In this document: positions 15,646-24,095 of the stretch, in pieces
Position numbering within the stretch: position 1 is the first letter of the stretch
Layout of the letters: the number at the start of each line of letters is the position of its first letter
Assembly: GCA_965243285.1 (NCBI GenBank)
Contig: OZ251537.1
Coordinates: forward strand, 1-64,000
Origin: JAHRAW01 sp965243285
Lineage (GTDB): Bacteria; Pseudomonadota; Gammaproteobacteria; Arenicellales; Poriferihabitantaceae
DNA: 64,000 nt
Reading direction: 5' to 3'
The notes under the pieces: model-generated
The model's input: only the letters and a program-made list of their open reading frames with translations
Told to the model about the DNA's origin: nothing
The model's database searches: none
Made by a program: the position numbers and the translations under genes

Positions 15646-16254
15646 ATGCCGCAAACCGCCCAAAAACCACCCGAGGCCATCCAAAAGCGCCCGCCGGCCG
15701 CCAAAAAGCGCGCCAGCGCGGCCCAAAAACATGCCGAAGTCGCCAAAAATCCGCCCCAGTCTGGCAACAATCAGGTCCAAGACGGCAATGGCCATAATGG
15801 CGCATCCAAAACCACCATCGAATGGCGCCTCGACCGCATAGAAGACGAGCAACGCGAAATCAAAGCCGAAATCCGCAACGTCGGCGTCGCCGTAGACACA
15901 AAAGTCAGCGGCGTCCGAGCCGACATGAACGCCGGGTTTGCTCGTGTGGATGCCGATATTGGCAACTTGCGGTCTGAAACTGCCGCCGGTTTCGCTACCT
16001 TGCGAGCCGACATGAACGCCGGTTTCGCCCGCGTGGATGGCGATATTAGCAACTTGCGGTCTGACACAAACGCCTTGCGGTCTGATGTGGCCGCCAGTTT
16101 TGCTCGCGTGGATGCGAAGTTTGAAAAAATGGTGGAGTTTATTAGGAAACAAGATGAGGGGGTTTTGAAGGAAACGAAATCTTCCATTTGGAAGGCGGTG
16201 GGTACGATGATTGCCGTGATGGGTTTGTTTTTCACCGCCATTGAATTTTTTTGA
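15646..16254 (+). CDS. Tail-anchored coiled-coil repeat protein, array 2 copy A
   Basis: 202-residue member of the array family: Pro/Ala/Lys-rich N-terminus, IEWRLDRIEDEQREIKAEIR, coil, anchor. The first half of the coil equals copy 1C (ADMNAGFARVDADIGNLRSE). The second half equals copies 1B and 2C (NALRSDVAASFARVDAKFEK), followed by the MVEFIRKQDEGV cassette. The frame is open upstream as far as a TTG at 15445, across the porin terminator and the octamers. The conserved ATG at 15646 is preferred because other copies are not open there in the same way. Confidence 0.75.
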   Translation: MPQTAQKPPEAIQKRPPAAKKRASAAQKHAEVAKNPPQSGNNQVQDGNGHNGASKTTIEWRLDRIEDEQREIKAEIRNVGVAVDTKVSGVRADMNAGFARVDADIGNLRSETAAGFATLRADMNAGFARVDGDISNLRSDTNALRSDVAASFARVDAKFEKMVEFIRKQDEGVLKETKSSIWKAVGTMIAVMGLFFTAIEFF

Positions 16255-16388
16255 TGGGTTTTAGCGGGCTGGCGGCGGCGGTTGCTCGGTTTTACCAGAC
16301 AGCGAGTAACCCGCCCATCTGCTAAAATCACCCACCCCGCCGACATTTATGTCCACCCGCCATTTAGCCCCGCCACCCAATCCACCCC

Positions 16389-16943
16389 ATGCCGCAAACC
16401 GCCCAAAAACCACCCGAGGCCATCCAAAAGCGCCCGCCGGCCGCCAAAAAGCGCGCCAGCGCGGCCCAAAAACATGCCGAAGTCGCCAAAAATCCGCCCC
16501 AGTCTGACAACAATCAGGTCCAAGACGGCAATGGCCATAATGGCGCATCCAAAACCACCATCGAATGGCGCTTCGGTCGCCTAGAAAAAGACCAAGACGA
16601 AATCAAAGCCGAAATCCGCAACGTCGGCGTCGCCGTAGACACAAAAGTCAGCGGCGTGCGGTCTGAAATGAACGCCGGTTTCGCTACCTTGCGAGCCGAC
16701 ATGAACGCCGGTTTCGCCCGCGTGGATGCCGATATTAGCAACTTGCGGTCTGACACAAACGCCTTGCGGTCTGATGTGGCCGCCAGTTTTGCTCGCGTGG
16801 ATGCGAAGTTTGAAAAAATGGTAGAGTTTATTAGGAAACAAGATGAGGGGGTTTTGAAGGAGACGAAATCTTCCATTTGGAAGGCGGTGGGTACGATAAT
16901 TGCCGTGTTGGGTTTGTTTTTCACCGCCATTGAATTTTTTTGA
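16389..16943 (+). CDS. Tail-anchored coiled-coil repeat protein, array 2 copy B (shortest)
   Basis: 184 residues, the shortest intact member, with one 18-residue coil block fewer than 2A. The otherwise invariant segment after IEWR reads FGRLEKDQDEIKAEIR instead of LDRIEDEQREIKAEIR, the only divergence in that region among intact copies. The anchor has small changes (GTIIAVLGLFF). Ends in the MVEFIRKQDEGV cassette type. Repeat-free leader with a candidate -10 at 16323-16328. Confidence 0.75.
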   Translation: MPQTAQKPPEAIQKRPPAAKKRASAAQKHAEVAKNPPQSDNNQVQDGNGHNGASKTTIEWRFGRLEKDQDEIKAEIRNVGVAVDTKVSGVRSEMNAGFATLRADMNAGFARVDADISNLRSDTNALRSDVAASFARVDAKFEKMVEFIRKQDEGVLKETKSSIWKAVGTIIAVLGLFFTAIEFF

Positions 16944-17077
16944 TGGGTTTTAGCGGGCTGGCGGCGGCGGTTGCTCGGTTTTACCAGACAGCGAGTAACC
17001 CGCCCATCTGCTAAAATCACCCACCCCGCCGACATTTATGTCCACCCGCCATTTAGCCCCGCCACCCAATCCACCCC

Positions 17078-17719
17078 ATGCCGCAAACCGCCCAAAAACC
17101 ACCCGAGGCCATCCAAAAGCGCCCGCCGGCCGCCAAAAAGCGCGCCAGCGCGGCCCAAAAACATGCCGAAGTCGCCAAAAATCCGCCCCAGTCTGGCAAC
17201 AATCAGGTCCAAGACGGCAATGGCCATAATGGCGCATCCAAAACCACCATCGAATGGCGCCTCGACCGCATAGAAGACGAGCAACGCGAAATCAAAGCCG
17301 AAATCCGCAACGTCGGCGTCGCCGTAGACACAAAAGTCAGCGGCGTCCGAGCCGACATGAACGCCGGGTTTGCTCGTGTGGATGCCGATATTAGAAACTT
17401 GCGGTCTGACATGAACGCCGGTTTCGCTCGTGTAGATGGCGAGATTGCCTCCTTGCGGTCTGAAATAAAAGCAGAGGTCGGCTCCTTGCGGTCTGAAATG
17501 AAAGCAGAGGTCGCTACCTTGCGGTCTGACACAAACGCCTTGCGGTCTGATGTGGCCGCCGGTTTTGCTCGCGTGGATGCGAAGTTTGAAAAAATGGTGG
17601 AGTTTATTAGGAAACAAGATGAGGGGGTTTTGAAGGAGATGAAATCTTCCATTTGGAAGGCGGTGGGTACGATGATTGCCGTGATGGGTTTGTTTTTCAC
17701 CGCCATTGAATTTTTTTGA
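17078..17719 (+). CDS. Tail-anchored coiled-coil repeat protein, array 2 copy C
   Basis: 213 residues. The coil is the same as copy 1B, including EIKAEVGSLRSEMKAEVATL, but the pre-anchor cassette is MVEFIRKQDEGV and the following residues read LKEMKSSIW rather than LKETKSSIW. Together with 1B it shows that coil and C-terminal cassette recombine independently. Repeat-free leader. Confidence 0.75.
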   Translation: MPQTAQKPPEAIQKRPPAAKKRASAAQKHAEVAKNPPQSGNNQVQDGNGHNGASKTTIEWRLDRIEDEQREIKAEIRNVGVAVDTKVSGVRADMNAGFARVDADIRNLRSDMNAGFARVDGEIASLRSEIKAEVGSLRSEMKAEVATLRSDTNALRSDVAAGFARVDAKFEKMVEFIRKQDEGVLKEMKSSIWKAVGTMIAVMGLFFTAIEFF

Positions 17720-17856
17720 TGGGTTTTAGCGGGCGGGCGGCGGCGGCGGTTGCTCGGCTTTACCAGACAGCGAGTAACCCGCCCATCTGCTAAAATCACC
17801 CACCCCGCCGACATTTATGTCCACCCGCCATTTAGCCCCGCCACCCAATCCACCCC

Positions 17857-18519
17857 ATGCCGCAAACCGCCCAAAAACCACCCGAGGCCATCCAAAAGCG
17901 CCCGCCGGCCGCCAAAAAGCGCGCCAGCGCGGCCCAAAAACATGCCGAAGTTGCCCAAAATCCGCCCCAGTCTGGCAACAATCAGGTCCAAGACGGCAAT
18001 GGCCATAATGGCGCATCCAAAACCACCATCGAATGGCGCCTCGACCGCATAGAAGACGAGCAACGCGAAATCAAAGCCGAAATCCGCAACGTCGGCGTCG
18101 CCGTAGACACAAAAGTCAGCGGCGTGCGGTCTGAAATGAACGCCGGTTTCGCTACCTTGCGAGCCGACATGAACGCCGGTTTCGCCCGTGTGGATGGCGA
18201 TATTAGCAACTTGCGGTCTGAAACGACCGCCGGTTTCGCCCGCGTGGATGCCGAGATTGGCAACTTGCGGTCTGAAACTGCCGCCGGGTTTGCCCGCGTG
18301 GATGCGAAGTTTGGCGAGGTAAACAAAACAATGGATGAGAAGTTTGCCCGCGTGGATGAGAAGTTCGCTCGCGTGGATGCGAAGTTTGAAAAAATGGAAG
18401 AATCTATGGGGAGTCGGGTTGATGGCATTTTGAAGGAAACGAAATCTTCCATTTGGAAGGCGGTGGGTACGATGATTGCCGTGATGGGTTTGTTTTTCAC
18501 CGCCATTGAATTTTTTTGA
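17857..18519 (+). CDS. Tail-anchored coiled-coil repeat protein, array 2 copy D
   Basis: 220 residues, nearly identical to copy 1A (one Ser/Ala difference in the coil, and AQNPP for AKNPP near residue 34). It contains the KFGEVNKTMDEKFARVDEKF segment found only in 1A and 2D. Its leader is the repeat-free type, whereas 1A has the octamer leader. Last member of the array; the homology ends soon after the stop. Confidence 0.75.
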   Translation: MPQTAQKPPEAIQKRPPAAKKRASAAQKHAEVAQNPPQSGNNQVQDGNGHNGASKTTIEWRLDRIEDEQREIKAEIRNVGVAVDTKVSGVRSEMNAGFATLRADMNAGFARVDGDISNLRSETTAGFARVDAEIGNLRSETAAGFARVDAKFGEVNKTMDEKFARVDEKFARVDAKFEKMEESMGSRVDGILKETKSSIWKAVGTMIAVMGLFFTAIEFF

Positions 18520-18603
18520 TGGGTTTTAGCGGGCGGCGGTTGCTTGATTTTAGCGGGCGGGGTGTTTGTTGTCTGGGGTGTTTTATTTTTGATTCGCGGG
18601 TTT

Positions 18604-18652
18604 GCCGCCGGCGATAGATGTTCATCTACCGCCGGCGATAGATGAACATCTA
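18604..18652. repeat. Double palindrome between coil array and aap operon
   Basis: TAGATGTTCATCTA (18615-18628) and TAGATGAACATCTA (18639-18652) are reverse complements of each other, and each is itself nearly palindromic. Both are preceded by a direct repeat GCCGCCGGCGA. The 342-bp gap 18520-18861 holds no gene; this could be an operator pair or a REP-like element. Confidence 0.7.
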
Positions 18653-18861
18653 TATGTGTCCCATAGGTATCCGCATCAGATTAGGCTTTGGCGATGGTTT
18701 TTTCTATGGATTGGATTTTGGCGATTGGGGATTCGGGAGAGCGGTGGGTTTTGTGCTATGCTGGGCAAGTTTGCGGGTGGTGGGTGGCTTATTCGGTGCC
18801 GTTGCGCGCAATCCAGTTTTCCAATCAGATGTTTTTTACAACAATTTTGAGGATACTCAAT

Positions 18862-19881
18862 ATGAAAATCGCAAAAACCGCGGCGCTTGGCGTTGCGTTG
18901 TCACTGGTTGCCACGGCTCCCCAAGCCGGCACCTTAGAAGATGTGCAAGCGCGTGGCGAGCTTAACTGCATCGTCACCACCGGCGTGGCTGGTTTCGCAG
19001 CGCCGGATGCCGATGGTCGCTGGACCGGTGTTGAACCCGATTTATGTCGCGCGGTGGCCGCTGCGGTGTTGAAAGACCCTGAAAAGGTCAAGTTTGTGCC
19101 CACCACCGGCAAAACCCGCTTCACGGTGTTGAATTCCGGCGAAGGTGACATTTTGTTCCGCGTCACCACCGAGACCATGAGCCGCGATGCGGATTTGAAA
19201 CTGACCTTCCTGCCGGTCAATTATTATGACGGCCAGGGCTTCATCATCCGCAAAGATGCCGGCGTAAGCTCGGCCAAGGAACTGGACGGGGCTTCGGTTT
19301 GCATCCAAACCGGCACCACCACCGAGTTGAATTTGGCTGATTTCTTCCGCACCAATAAGATCAGTTACGAGCCGGTGGCTATCGAGACCCAAGAGGAAGG
19401 CATCACCGCCTATCGCTCCAGCCGTTGCGATACCTACACCACCGATGCGTCGGCGCTGGCCTCCATTCGCGCTTCGCTGAAAAACCCCAATGACCATGTG
19501 ATTCTGCCGGACATCATCTCCAAAGAGCCGCTGGCCGGCGCCGTGCGTCAAGGCGATGACCAGTGGGCCGACATCGGCAAATGGGTGGTAAATGCGCTCA
19601 TCAATGCTGAAGAATTGGGCGTAACCCAAGCCAATGTTCAGCAAATGGCGAGCGCGCCCGGCGACAGCCCGAGCATCAACCGCATGCTCGGCACCGAAAG
19701 CACCATGGGCGAGATGATCGGCCTCGACAATGCTTGGGCAGTGCGCGCCATTGCCGCCGTGGGCAATTATGGCGAGTCTTTTGACCGCCACATTGGCCCG
19801 GACACCAACATTGGGCTGGAGCGCGGTTTGAATGCGCTGTGGAACAATGGCGGCATTTTGTACGCCGCGCCGATTCGCTAG
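18862..19881 (+). CDS. aapJ: General L-amino-acid ABC transporter binding protein, AapJ-like
   Basis: 339-residue periplasmic binding protein (SBP_bac_3 family). Signal peptide MKIAKTAALGVALSLVATAP, then TLEDVQARGELNCIVTTGVA, the AapJ-type mature start. GRWTGVEPDLCRAVAAAVL is a family hallmark, and the C-terminus GLERGLNALWNNGGILYAAP is characteristic of AapJ/BztA. ATG 18862 is supported by GAGGA 8 nt upstream; in-frame starts further up (18688) lack a ribosome site and would spoil the signal peptide. First gene of a four-gene transporter set with two permeases and an ATPase. Likely broad polar amino-acid uptake. Confidence 0.92.
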   Translation: MKIAKTAALGVALSLVATAPQAGTLEDVQARGELNCIVTTGVAGFAAPDADGRWTGVEPDLCRAVAAAVLKDPEKVKFVPTTGKTRFTVLNSGEGDILFRVTTETMSRDADLKLTFLPVNYYDGQGFIIRKDAGVSSAKELDGASVCIQTGTTTELNLADFFRTNKISYEPVAIETQEEGITAYRSSRCDTYTTDASALASIRASLKNPNDHVILPDIISKEPLAGAVRQGDDQWADIGKWVVNALINAEELGVTQANVQQMASAPGDSPSINRMLGTESTMGEMIGLDNAWAVRAIAAVGNYGESFDRHIGPDTNIGLERGLNALWNNGGILYAAPIR

Positions 19882-19907
19882 TTCGGCGGGTTTAGTTTGT
19901 TTGCCCG

Positions 19908-19946
19908 CGCAACATCCGGGGCGCTTCGGCGCCTCGGTATGTTGCG
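19908..19946 (+). other. Strong intergenic hairpin after the binding-protein gene
   Basis: CGCAACAT ... GGCGC-TTCG-GCGCC ... ATGTTGCG: a long imperfect stem with a TTCG loop and no T run, 26 bp after the aapJ stop. Such hairpins after binding-protein genes usually stabilise the upstream message, so the binding protein is made in excess over the permeases. That role is inferred here. Confidence 0.65.
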
Positions 19947-20157
19947 GCGGGTTTGCGGTTTTTGATTGGTGACTGACGATTTGCAATTTTTTTATCATTT
20001 CCGTTTATAATTTTGCTTACATAACGCCGCTTAATCCCGTCCGCTAGTTCGCCTAAAAAGCCGCTTGAAATCAGCCGCTTCGGCGCTCGCCACGGCGCAT
20101 TTGTAACGGCAGGCTTACATCACCGCGCGTTATAACCCTCGTTTATAAGAATCCCCG

Positions 20158-21342
20158 ATGAATCACGCCCTGCCCCAGCGCAACATCGTCTCCCGCCTGT
20201 GGAACGACAAAGAGACGCGCGAGGTCATCATTCAAATACTCGCGTTCATCGCGATTTTTGCGTTTTTTTTCATGCTGGTGCGCAACGCCATCATCAATTT
20301 GGAGGCGATTGGCAAGGACCTCAGCCTGAATTTCATGTGGTTGCCAGCGAATTACGACATCAGCCAGTCGCTGCTCGATTACACCTCGCGCTCGAGCAAT
20401 TTCCGCGCCATGCTGGTGGGCATCATCAACACCATATTGGTGGCGGTTTTCGGCATTATTTTGGCGACCATTCTCGGTTTTTTATTAGGCGTATGTCGGT
20501 TGTCGAAAAATTTCATCGTCAATAAATTGGCGTATATTTATATCGAATATGTGCGCAATGTGCCGGTGTTGCTGCACATTCTGTTAGTGCACGGCTTGAT
20601 CGTAAACTCCCTGCCGGTGCCGAAAAACGCGGTGGCGGTAAACGAGGTGGCCTTTCTCACCAATCGCGGCTTTTTCGTGCCCAGCCCGGGCTTCGAGGCG
20701 CTGTTTTGGGTGGTGGCGGCGTTGTTCGTTATCGGCTTAGGTTTCAGCGTGTGGTTTCGCGCCTACGCCAAGCGAATTCAAGATAAAACCGGCAAGCATT
20801 ATCCGGTGCTGTGGGTATCTTTGGCCGCCATCATCGGCGTGCCGTGGGTGGCGTATTTTTTGCTCGGCTCGCCCATCCAGTGGGAGATTCCGGCGTTGGC
20901 GGGCTTCAATTACAAGGGCGGCATGGTGTTGCGCCCGGAATTCATCGCCCTGTGGCTGGCTTTATCCATCTATACCGCGGCCTTTATCGGCGAAATCGTG
21001 CGCGCCGGCATCAGCGCAGTCAATTGGGGGCAGAGCGAAGCCGCCGCCGCCCTCGGCATCGGTCGCGGGCGGGCGCTGAGTTTGGTGGTTATCCCGCAGG
21101 CGCTGCGCATCATCGTACCGCCGCTCACCAGCCAGTATTTGAATATCACCAAAAATTCCTCGCTCGCCATCGCCATCGGCTATATGGACATCGTCGCCAC
21201 CATCGGCGGCATCACGCTCAACCAAACCGGGCGTGAAATGGAGTGTATGACTATCGTTTTGGCGTTGTATCTTATGTTTTCACTGCTGATTTCCATGGCC
21301 ATGAATTGGTATAACAAACGCATTCGGCTGGTGGAAAGGTGA
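20158..21342 (+). CDS. aapQ: Amino-acid ABC transporter permease, AapQ-like
   Basis: 394-residue inner-membrane permease (HisM/BPD_transp_1 family). It has the long N-terminal region with QSLLDYTSRSSNFRAMLVGI typical of AapQ/BztB. The EAA coupling loop is AAAALGIGRGRALSLVVIPQ, and NITKNSSLAIAIGYMDIVAT is diagnostic of the family. ATG start at 20158. Stop overlaps the start of aapM by one base. Confidence 0.93.
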   Translation: MNHALPQRNIVSRLWNDKETREVIIQILAFIAIFAFFFMLVRNAIINLEAIGKDLSLNFMWLPANYDISQSLLDYTSRSSNFRAMLVGIINTILVAVFGIILATILGFLLGVCRLSKNFIVNKLAYIYIEYVRNVPVLLHILLVHGLIVNSLPVPKNAVAVNEVAFLTNRGFFVPSPGFEALFWVVAALFVIGLGFSVWFRAYAKRIQDKTGKHYPVLWVSLAAIIGVPWVAYFLLGSPIQWEIPALAGFNYKGGMVLRPEFIALWLALSIYTAAFIGEIVRAGISAVNWGQSEAAAALGIGRGRALSLVVIPQALRIIVPPLTSQYLNITKNSSLAIAIGYMDIVATIGGITLNQTGREMECMTIVLALYLMFSLLISMAMNWYNKRIRLVER

Positions 21343-22469
21343 TGTCGCCCGCCCCTCAAAACCACGCCCCCGGCCAGCATCCCGACCTGCCGGCGCCGAC
21401 GAATACGGTCGGTGGCTGGGCTTGGGTGCGCAATAATTTGCTGGGCTCGCCGACCAGCATCGTACTCACCGCGTTGTCGCTGTGGTTTTTGTACGCAGTG
21501 TTGCCGGGGGTGTTCAGCTGGGTGTTTTTGGACGCCACTTTTTCGGCCGCCGATAGAAATGAGTGCCGTGCGTTAGGAGATGGCGCCTGCTGGGCCTTTA
21601 TTAGCGAGCGTTTTCGGTTGTTCACCTATGGTTTTTATCCGTTAGAGGAGCGCTGGCGGGTTAATCTTTCCTTCGTGTTGTTGTGCGTGGCCTTGCTGCC
21701 AGTGTTGTTCGATAAAGTGCCATATCGCAAATACGGGCTTTATTATGCGGCGTTGTTCCCCTTCATCGCCGGCTGGTTGCTGGTGGGCGGCTCTGTGTTG
21801 GGGGTGGAATTGCCGGTGGTATCCACCGACAAATTCGGCGGCATCATGCTTACCATCGTCATCGGCGTAACCGGCATTGCCTTCTCTTTGCCCATCGGTA
21901 TTTTGCTGGCGTTGGGGCGCTCATCTAGGCTGACCATCATCCGCATGTTTTGCGTCGGTTTTATCGAGTTTATTCGTGGCGTGCCGCTCATCACCTTGCT
22001 GTTCGTGGCTTCCACCATGCTCAGCTATTTTCTGCCGCCGGGCACCAAGTTTGATTTGCTGTTGCGCGTGCTGATTATGGTCACGCTGTTCGCCTCCGGC
22101 TATATGGCGGAGGTGATTCGCGGCGGGTTGCAGGCCATTCCCGCCGGCCAGGTCGAAGCGGCGGATGCCCTGGGGCTGAAATACTGGCCGGCCATGCGCT
22201 TAATCGTGTTGCCGCAGGTGCTGAAAATATCCATCCCTGGCATCGTCAACACCTTCATCGGCTTGTACAAAGACACCACGCTGGTCATTATCATCGGCTT
22301 GCTCGACCCGCTCGGCGTTGGCCGCGCCTCCTTAGCCGACGCCAAATGGACTGGGCTTTCCACGGAAGTGTATATTTTTGTCGCCATATTTTTCTTTATC
22401 TCGTGCTTCGCGATGTCTCGCTATTCGCTTTATCTCGAAGGCAAACTTGAAACCGGACACAAAAGATAA
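21342..22469 (+). CDS. aapM: Amino-acid ABC transporter permease, AapM-like
   Basis: 375-residue permease, partner of AapQ. FIEFIRGVPLITLLFVASTM and the EAA loop EAADALGLKYWPAMRLIVLP are characteristic, as is FIGLYKDTTLVIIIGLLDPL near the C-terminus. ATG at 21342 lies in the TGATG overlap with aapQ and is preferred over GTG at 21339. Followed after 10 bp by the ATPase gene. Confidence 0.93.
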   Translation: MSPAPQNHAPGQHPDLPAPTNTVGGWAWVRNNLLGSPTSIVLTALSLWFLYAVLPGVFSWVFLDATFSAADRNECRALGDGACWAFISERFRLFTYGFYPLEERWRVNLSFVLLCVALLPVLFDKVPYRKYGLYYAALFPFIAGWLLVGGSVLGVELPVVSTDKFGGIMLTIVIGVTGIAFSLPIGILLALGRSSRLTIIRMFCVGFIEFIRGVPLITLLFVASTMLSYFLPPGTKFDLLLRVLIMVTLFASGYMAEVIRGGLQAIPAGQVEAADALGLKYWPAMRLIVLPQVLKISIPGIVNTFIGLYKDTTLVIIIGLLDPLGVGRASLADAKWTGLSTEVYIFVAIFFFISCFAMSRYSLYLEGKLETGHKR

Positions 22470-22479
22470 CCAGCCGACC

Positions 22480-23250
22480 ATGCCCCAGCCAAACCAAGCC
22501 GACAGCGCCGGTGACCAATTAGCGGTCAATATCGTGGCCATGCACAAATGGTATGGCGAGTTTCATGTGCTAAAGGACATCAACCTGCAAGTAACCCGTG
22601 GCGAGCGCATCGTCATCTGCGGGCCTTCCGGCTCCGGCAAATCCACCATGATTCGCTGCATCAACCGCCTGGAGGAACACCAACAGGGCAACATCATCGT
22701 AGACGGCGTGGAATTGACCAACGACCTCAAAAATATCGAAGCCATTCGCCGTGAGGTGGGCATGGTGTTCCAGGAGTTCAATCTTTTTCCGCACTTGACG
22801 GTGCTGGAAAACTGCACCTTGGCGCCCATTTGGGTGCGTAAAACCCCCAAGGCGGAAGCCATGGAAACCGCCATGAAGTATCTGGAGCGCGTCAAGATAC
22901 CCGAGCAAGCCAACAAATTTCCCGATCAATTATCCGGCGGTCAGAAACAACGCGTCGCCATCGCCCGCAGTTTGTGCATGAATCCGCGCATCATGCTGTT
23001 CGACGAACCGACCTCGGCGCTCGACCCGGAAATGATCAATGAGGTGCTGGATGTGATGGTTGAATTAGCCCGCGAAGGCATGACCATGCTATGCGTCACC
23101 CATGAAATGGGGTTTGCCAAAACCGTCGCCAACCGCGTGATTTTCATGGACTGCGGCGAGATCATAGAAGAAAACACGCCGGATAAATTCTTCGACCACC
23201 CCCAGCACGACCGCACCAAACTATTCTTAAGCAAGATATTGAGACACTGA
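22480..23250 (+). CDS. aapP: Amino-acid ABC transporter ATPase, AapP-like
   Basis: 256-residue ABC ATPase of the polar amino-acid type (GlnQ/HisP/AapP). Walker A GPSGSGKSTM, Q-loop MVFQEFNLFPHLTVLEN, signature LSGGQKQRVAIARSL, Walker B IMLFDEPTSALDPEM, switch VTHEMGFAKTVANR. ATG at 22480 is 10 bp after aapM; upstream in-frame starts overlap aapM in another frame and are rejected. A short stem (23250-23267, AAAATCG/CGATTTT) may end the operon. Confidence 0.94.
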   Translation: MPQPNQADSAGDQLAVNIVAMHKWYGEFHVLKDINLQVTRGERIVICGPSGSGKSTMIRCINRLEEHQQGNIIVDGVELTNDLKNIEAIRREVGMVFQEFNLFPHLTVLENCTLAPIWVRKTPKAEAMETAMKYLERVKIPEQANKFPDQLSGGQKQRVAIARSLCMNPRIMLFDEPTSALDPEMINEVLDVMVELAREGMTMLCVTHEMGFAKTVANRVIFMDCGEIIEENTPDKFFDHPQHDRTKLFLSKILRH

Positions 23251-23295
23251 AAATCGGCGGCGATTTTGGGCGAGGGAACTATCGCCATTGCGTAC

Positions 23296-23955
23296 TCAAT
23301 CCAGCGTGCTCGAACCATAATATTTCCACATCAACAACGCCACGCTGCTGCGATGCGGCGACCATTTTTGCGCCAGTTTGGCGGTTTGCGCAGTATTTGG
23401 GCGCTGGGCGAGGGATTCATAACGCTGCACCGCAATCTGCAGCGCCAAATCACCGGCGGGGAATACATCACTGTGACGCAGCGCAAACATGGCGTAGATT
23501 TCCGCCGACCATTGGCCGATACCACGAATTTTCAGCAGCTCGGCGATGACGGATTCGGTGTCGAGTTTATCGATAGCGTCTAGGTTTAGGGTTTTTTCGG
23601 CGAGCATGCGCGCTAGGCCTTGCGCATAGTCGACTTTTTGCTTGGAAAGCCCGCATTGCCGTAACTGCTCGACATCGCGATTGAGAATTTTGCGATAGGT
23701 AACCTGGCTGCTACACAGCGCTTCGAGACGCCCCCAGATGACGGCGGCGACCTGGGTCGAGAGTTGTTGCGAGACGATAATGCGCAACAATGCGGTGAAC
23801 CCGCTGGCCCTAGCCCGAGGTTCAGGGCAGCCGAGCGCATCCACCAGGGCACCCAAGCCGGGGTCGAGAAGTGCTGCTTGGGCTAATTCACGCGCCACGC
23901 CCGGTCGCGAATCGAGAAGGGCGGCGGTTTTAGCGCCGCCGCTAGTGTTCGACAT
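23296..23955 (-). CDS. DNA-3-methyladenine glycosylase II-like (AlkA/HhH-GPD)
   Basis: 219-residue base-excision repair glycosylase of the HhH-GPD superfamily. The helix-hairpin-helix is LLKIRGIGQWSAEIYAMFAL, followed by FPAGDLAL, whose Asp is the catalytic residue. IIVSQQLSTQVAAVIWGRLE matches the AlkA N-terminal helix region. It lacks the N-terminal beta domain of E. coli AlkA, as do yeast Mag1-type short enzymes, and has no iron-sulfur cysteines. ATG start at 23955. Convergent with aapP and divergent from the two-component genes. Confidence 0.9.
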   Translation of the reverse strand: MSNTSGGAKTAALLDSRPGVARELAQAALLDPGLGALVDALGCPEPRARASGFTALLRIIVSQQLSTQVAAVIWGRLEALCSSQVTYRKILNRDVEQLRQCGLSKQKVDYAQGLARMLAEKTLNLDAIDKLDTESVIAELLKIRGIGQWSAEIYAMFALRHSDVFPAGDLALQIAVQRYESLAQRPNTAQTAKLAQKWSPHRSSVALLMWKYYGSSTLD

Positions 23956-24095
23956 CGATTGCGGTCATCTATCCACCATCCGGCGCGCTGAAAACTCGGC
24001 TATTCTACCCATGCCGGACCACCCTCGGCAACGCGAATGACTACATTGTGGCGAACTGCCGCCGCCCATCAATTTCTCACCGGGTAAGCCGACCT

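Noticed and set aside
1..18519. Diversity-generating retroelement explaining porin and coil variation
   Set aside because: No reverse transcriptase or template repeat with adenine-biased changes is visible; whole segments are exchanged instead.
18688..18861. Longer aapJ start at 18688
   Set aside because: No ribosome site and it buries the signal peptide; ATG 18862 has GAGGA at good spacing.
22378..22479. Longer aapP start inside aapM
   Set aside because: Overlaps aapM by about 90 bp in another frame; ATG 22480 gives the family length.
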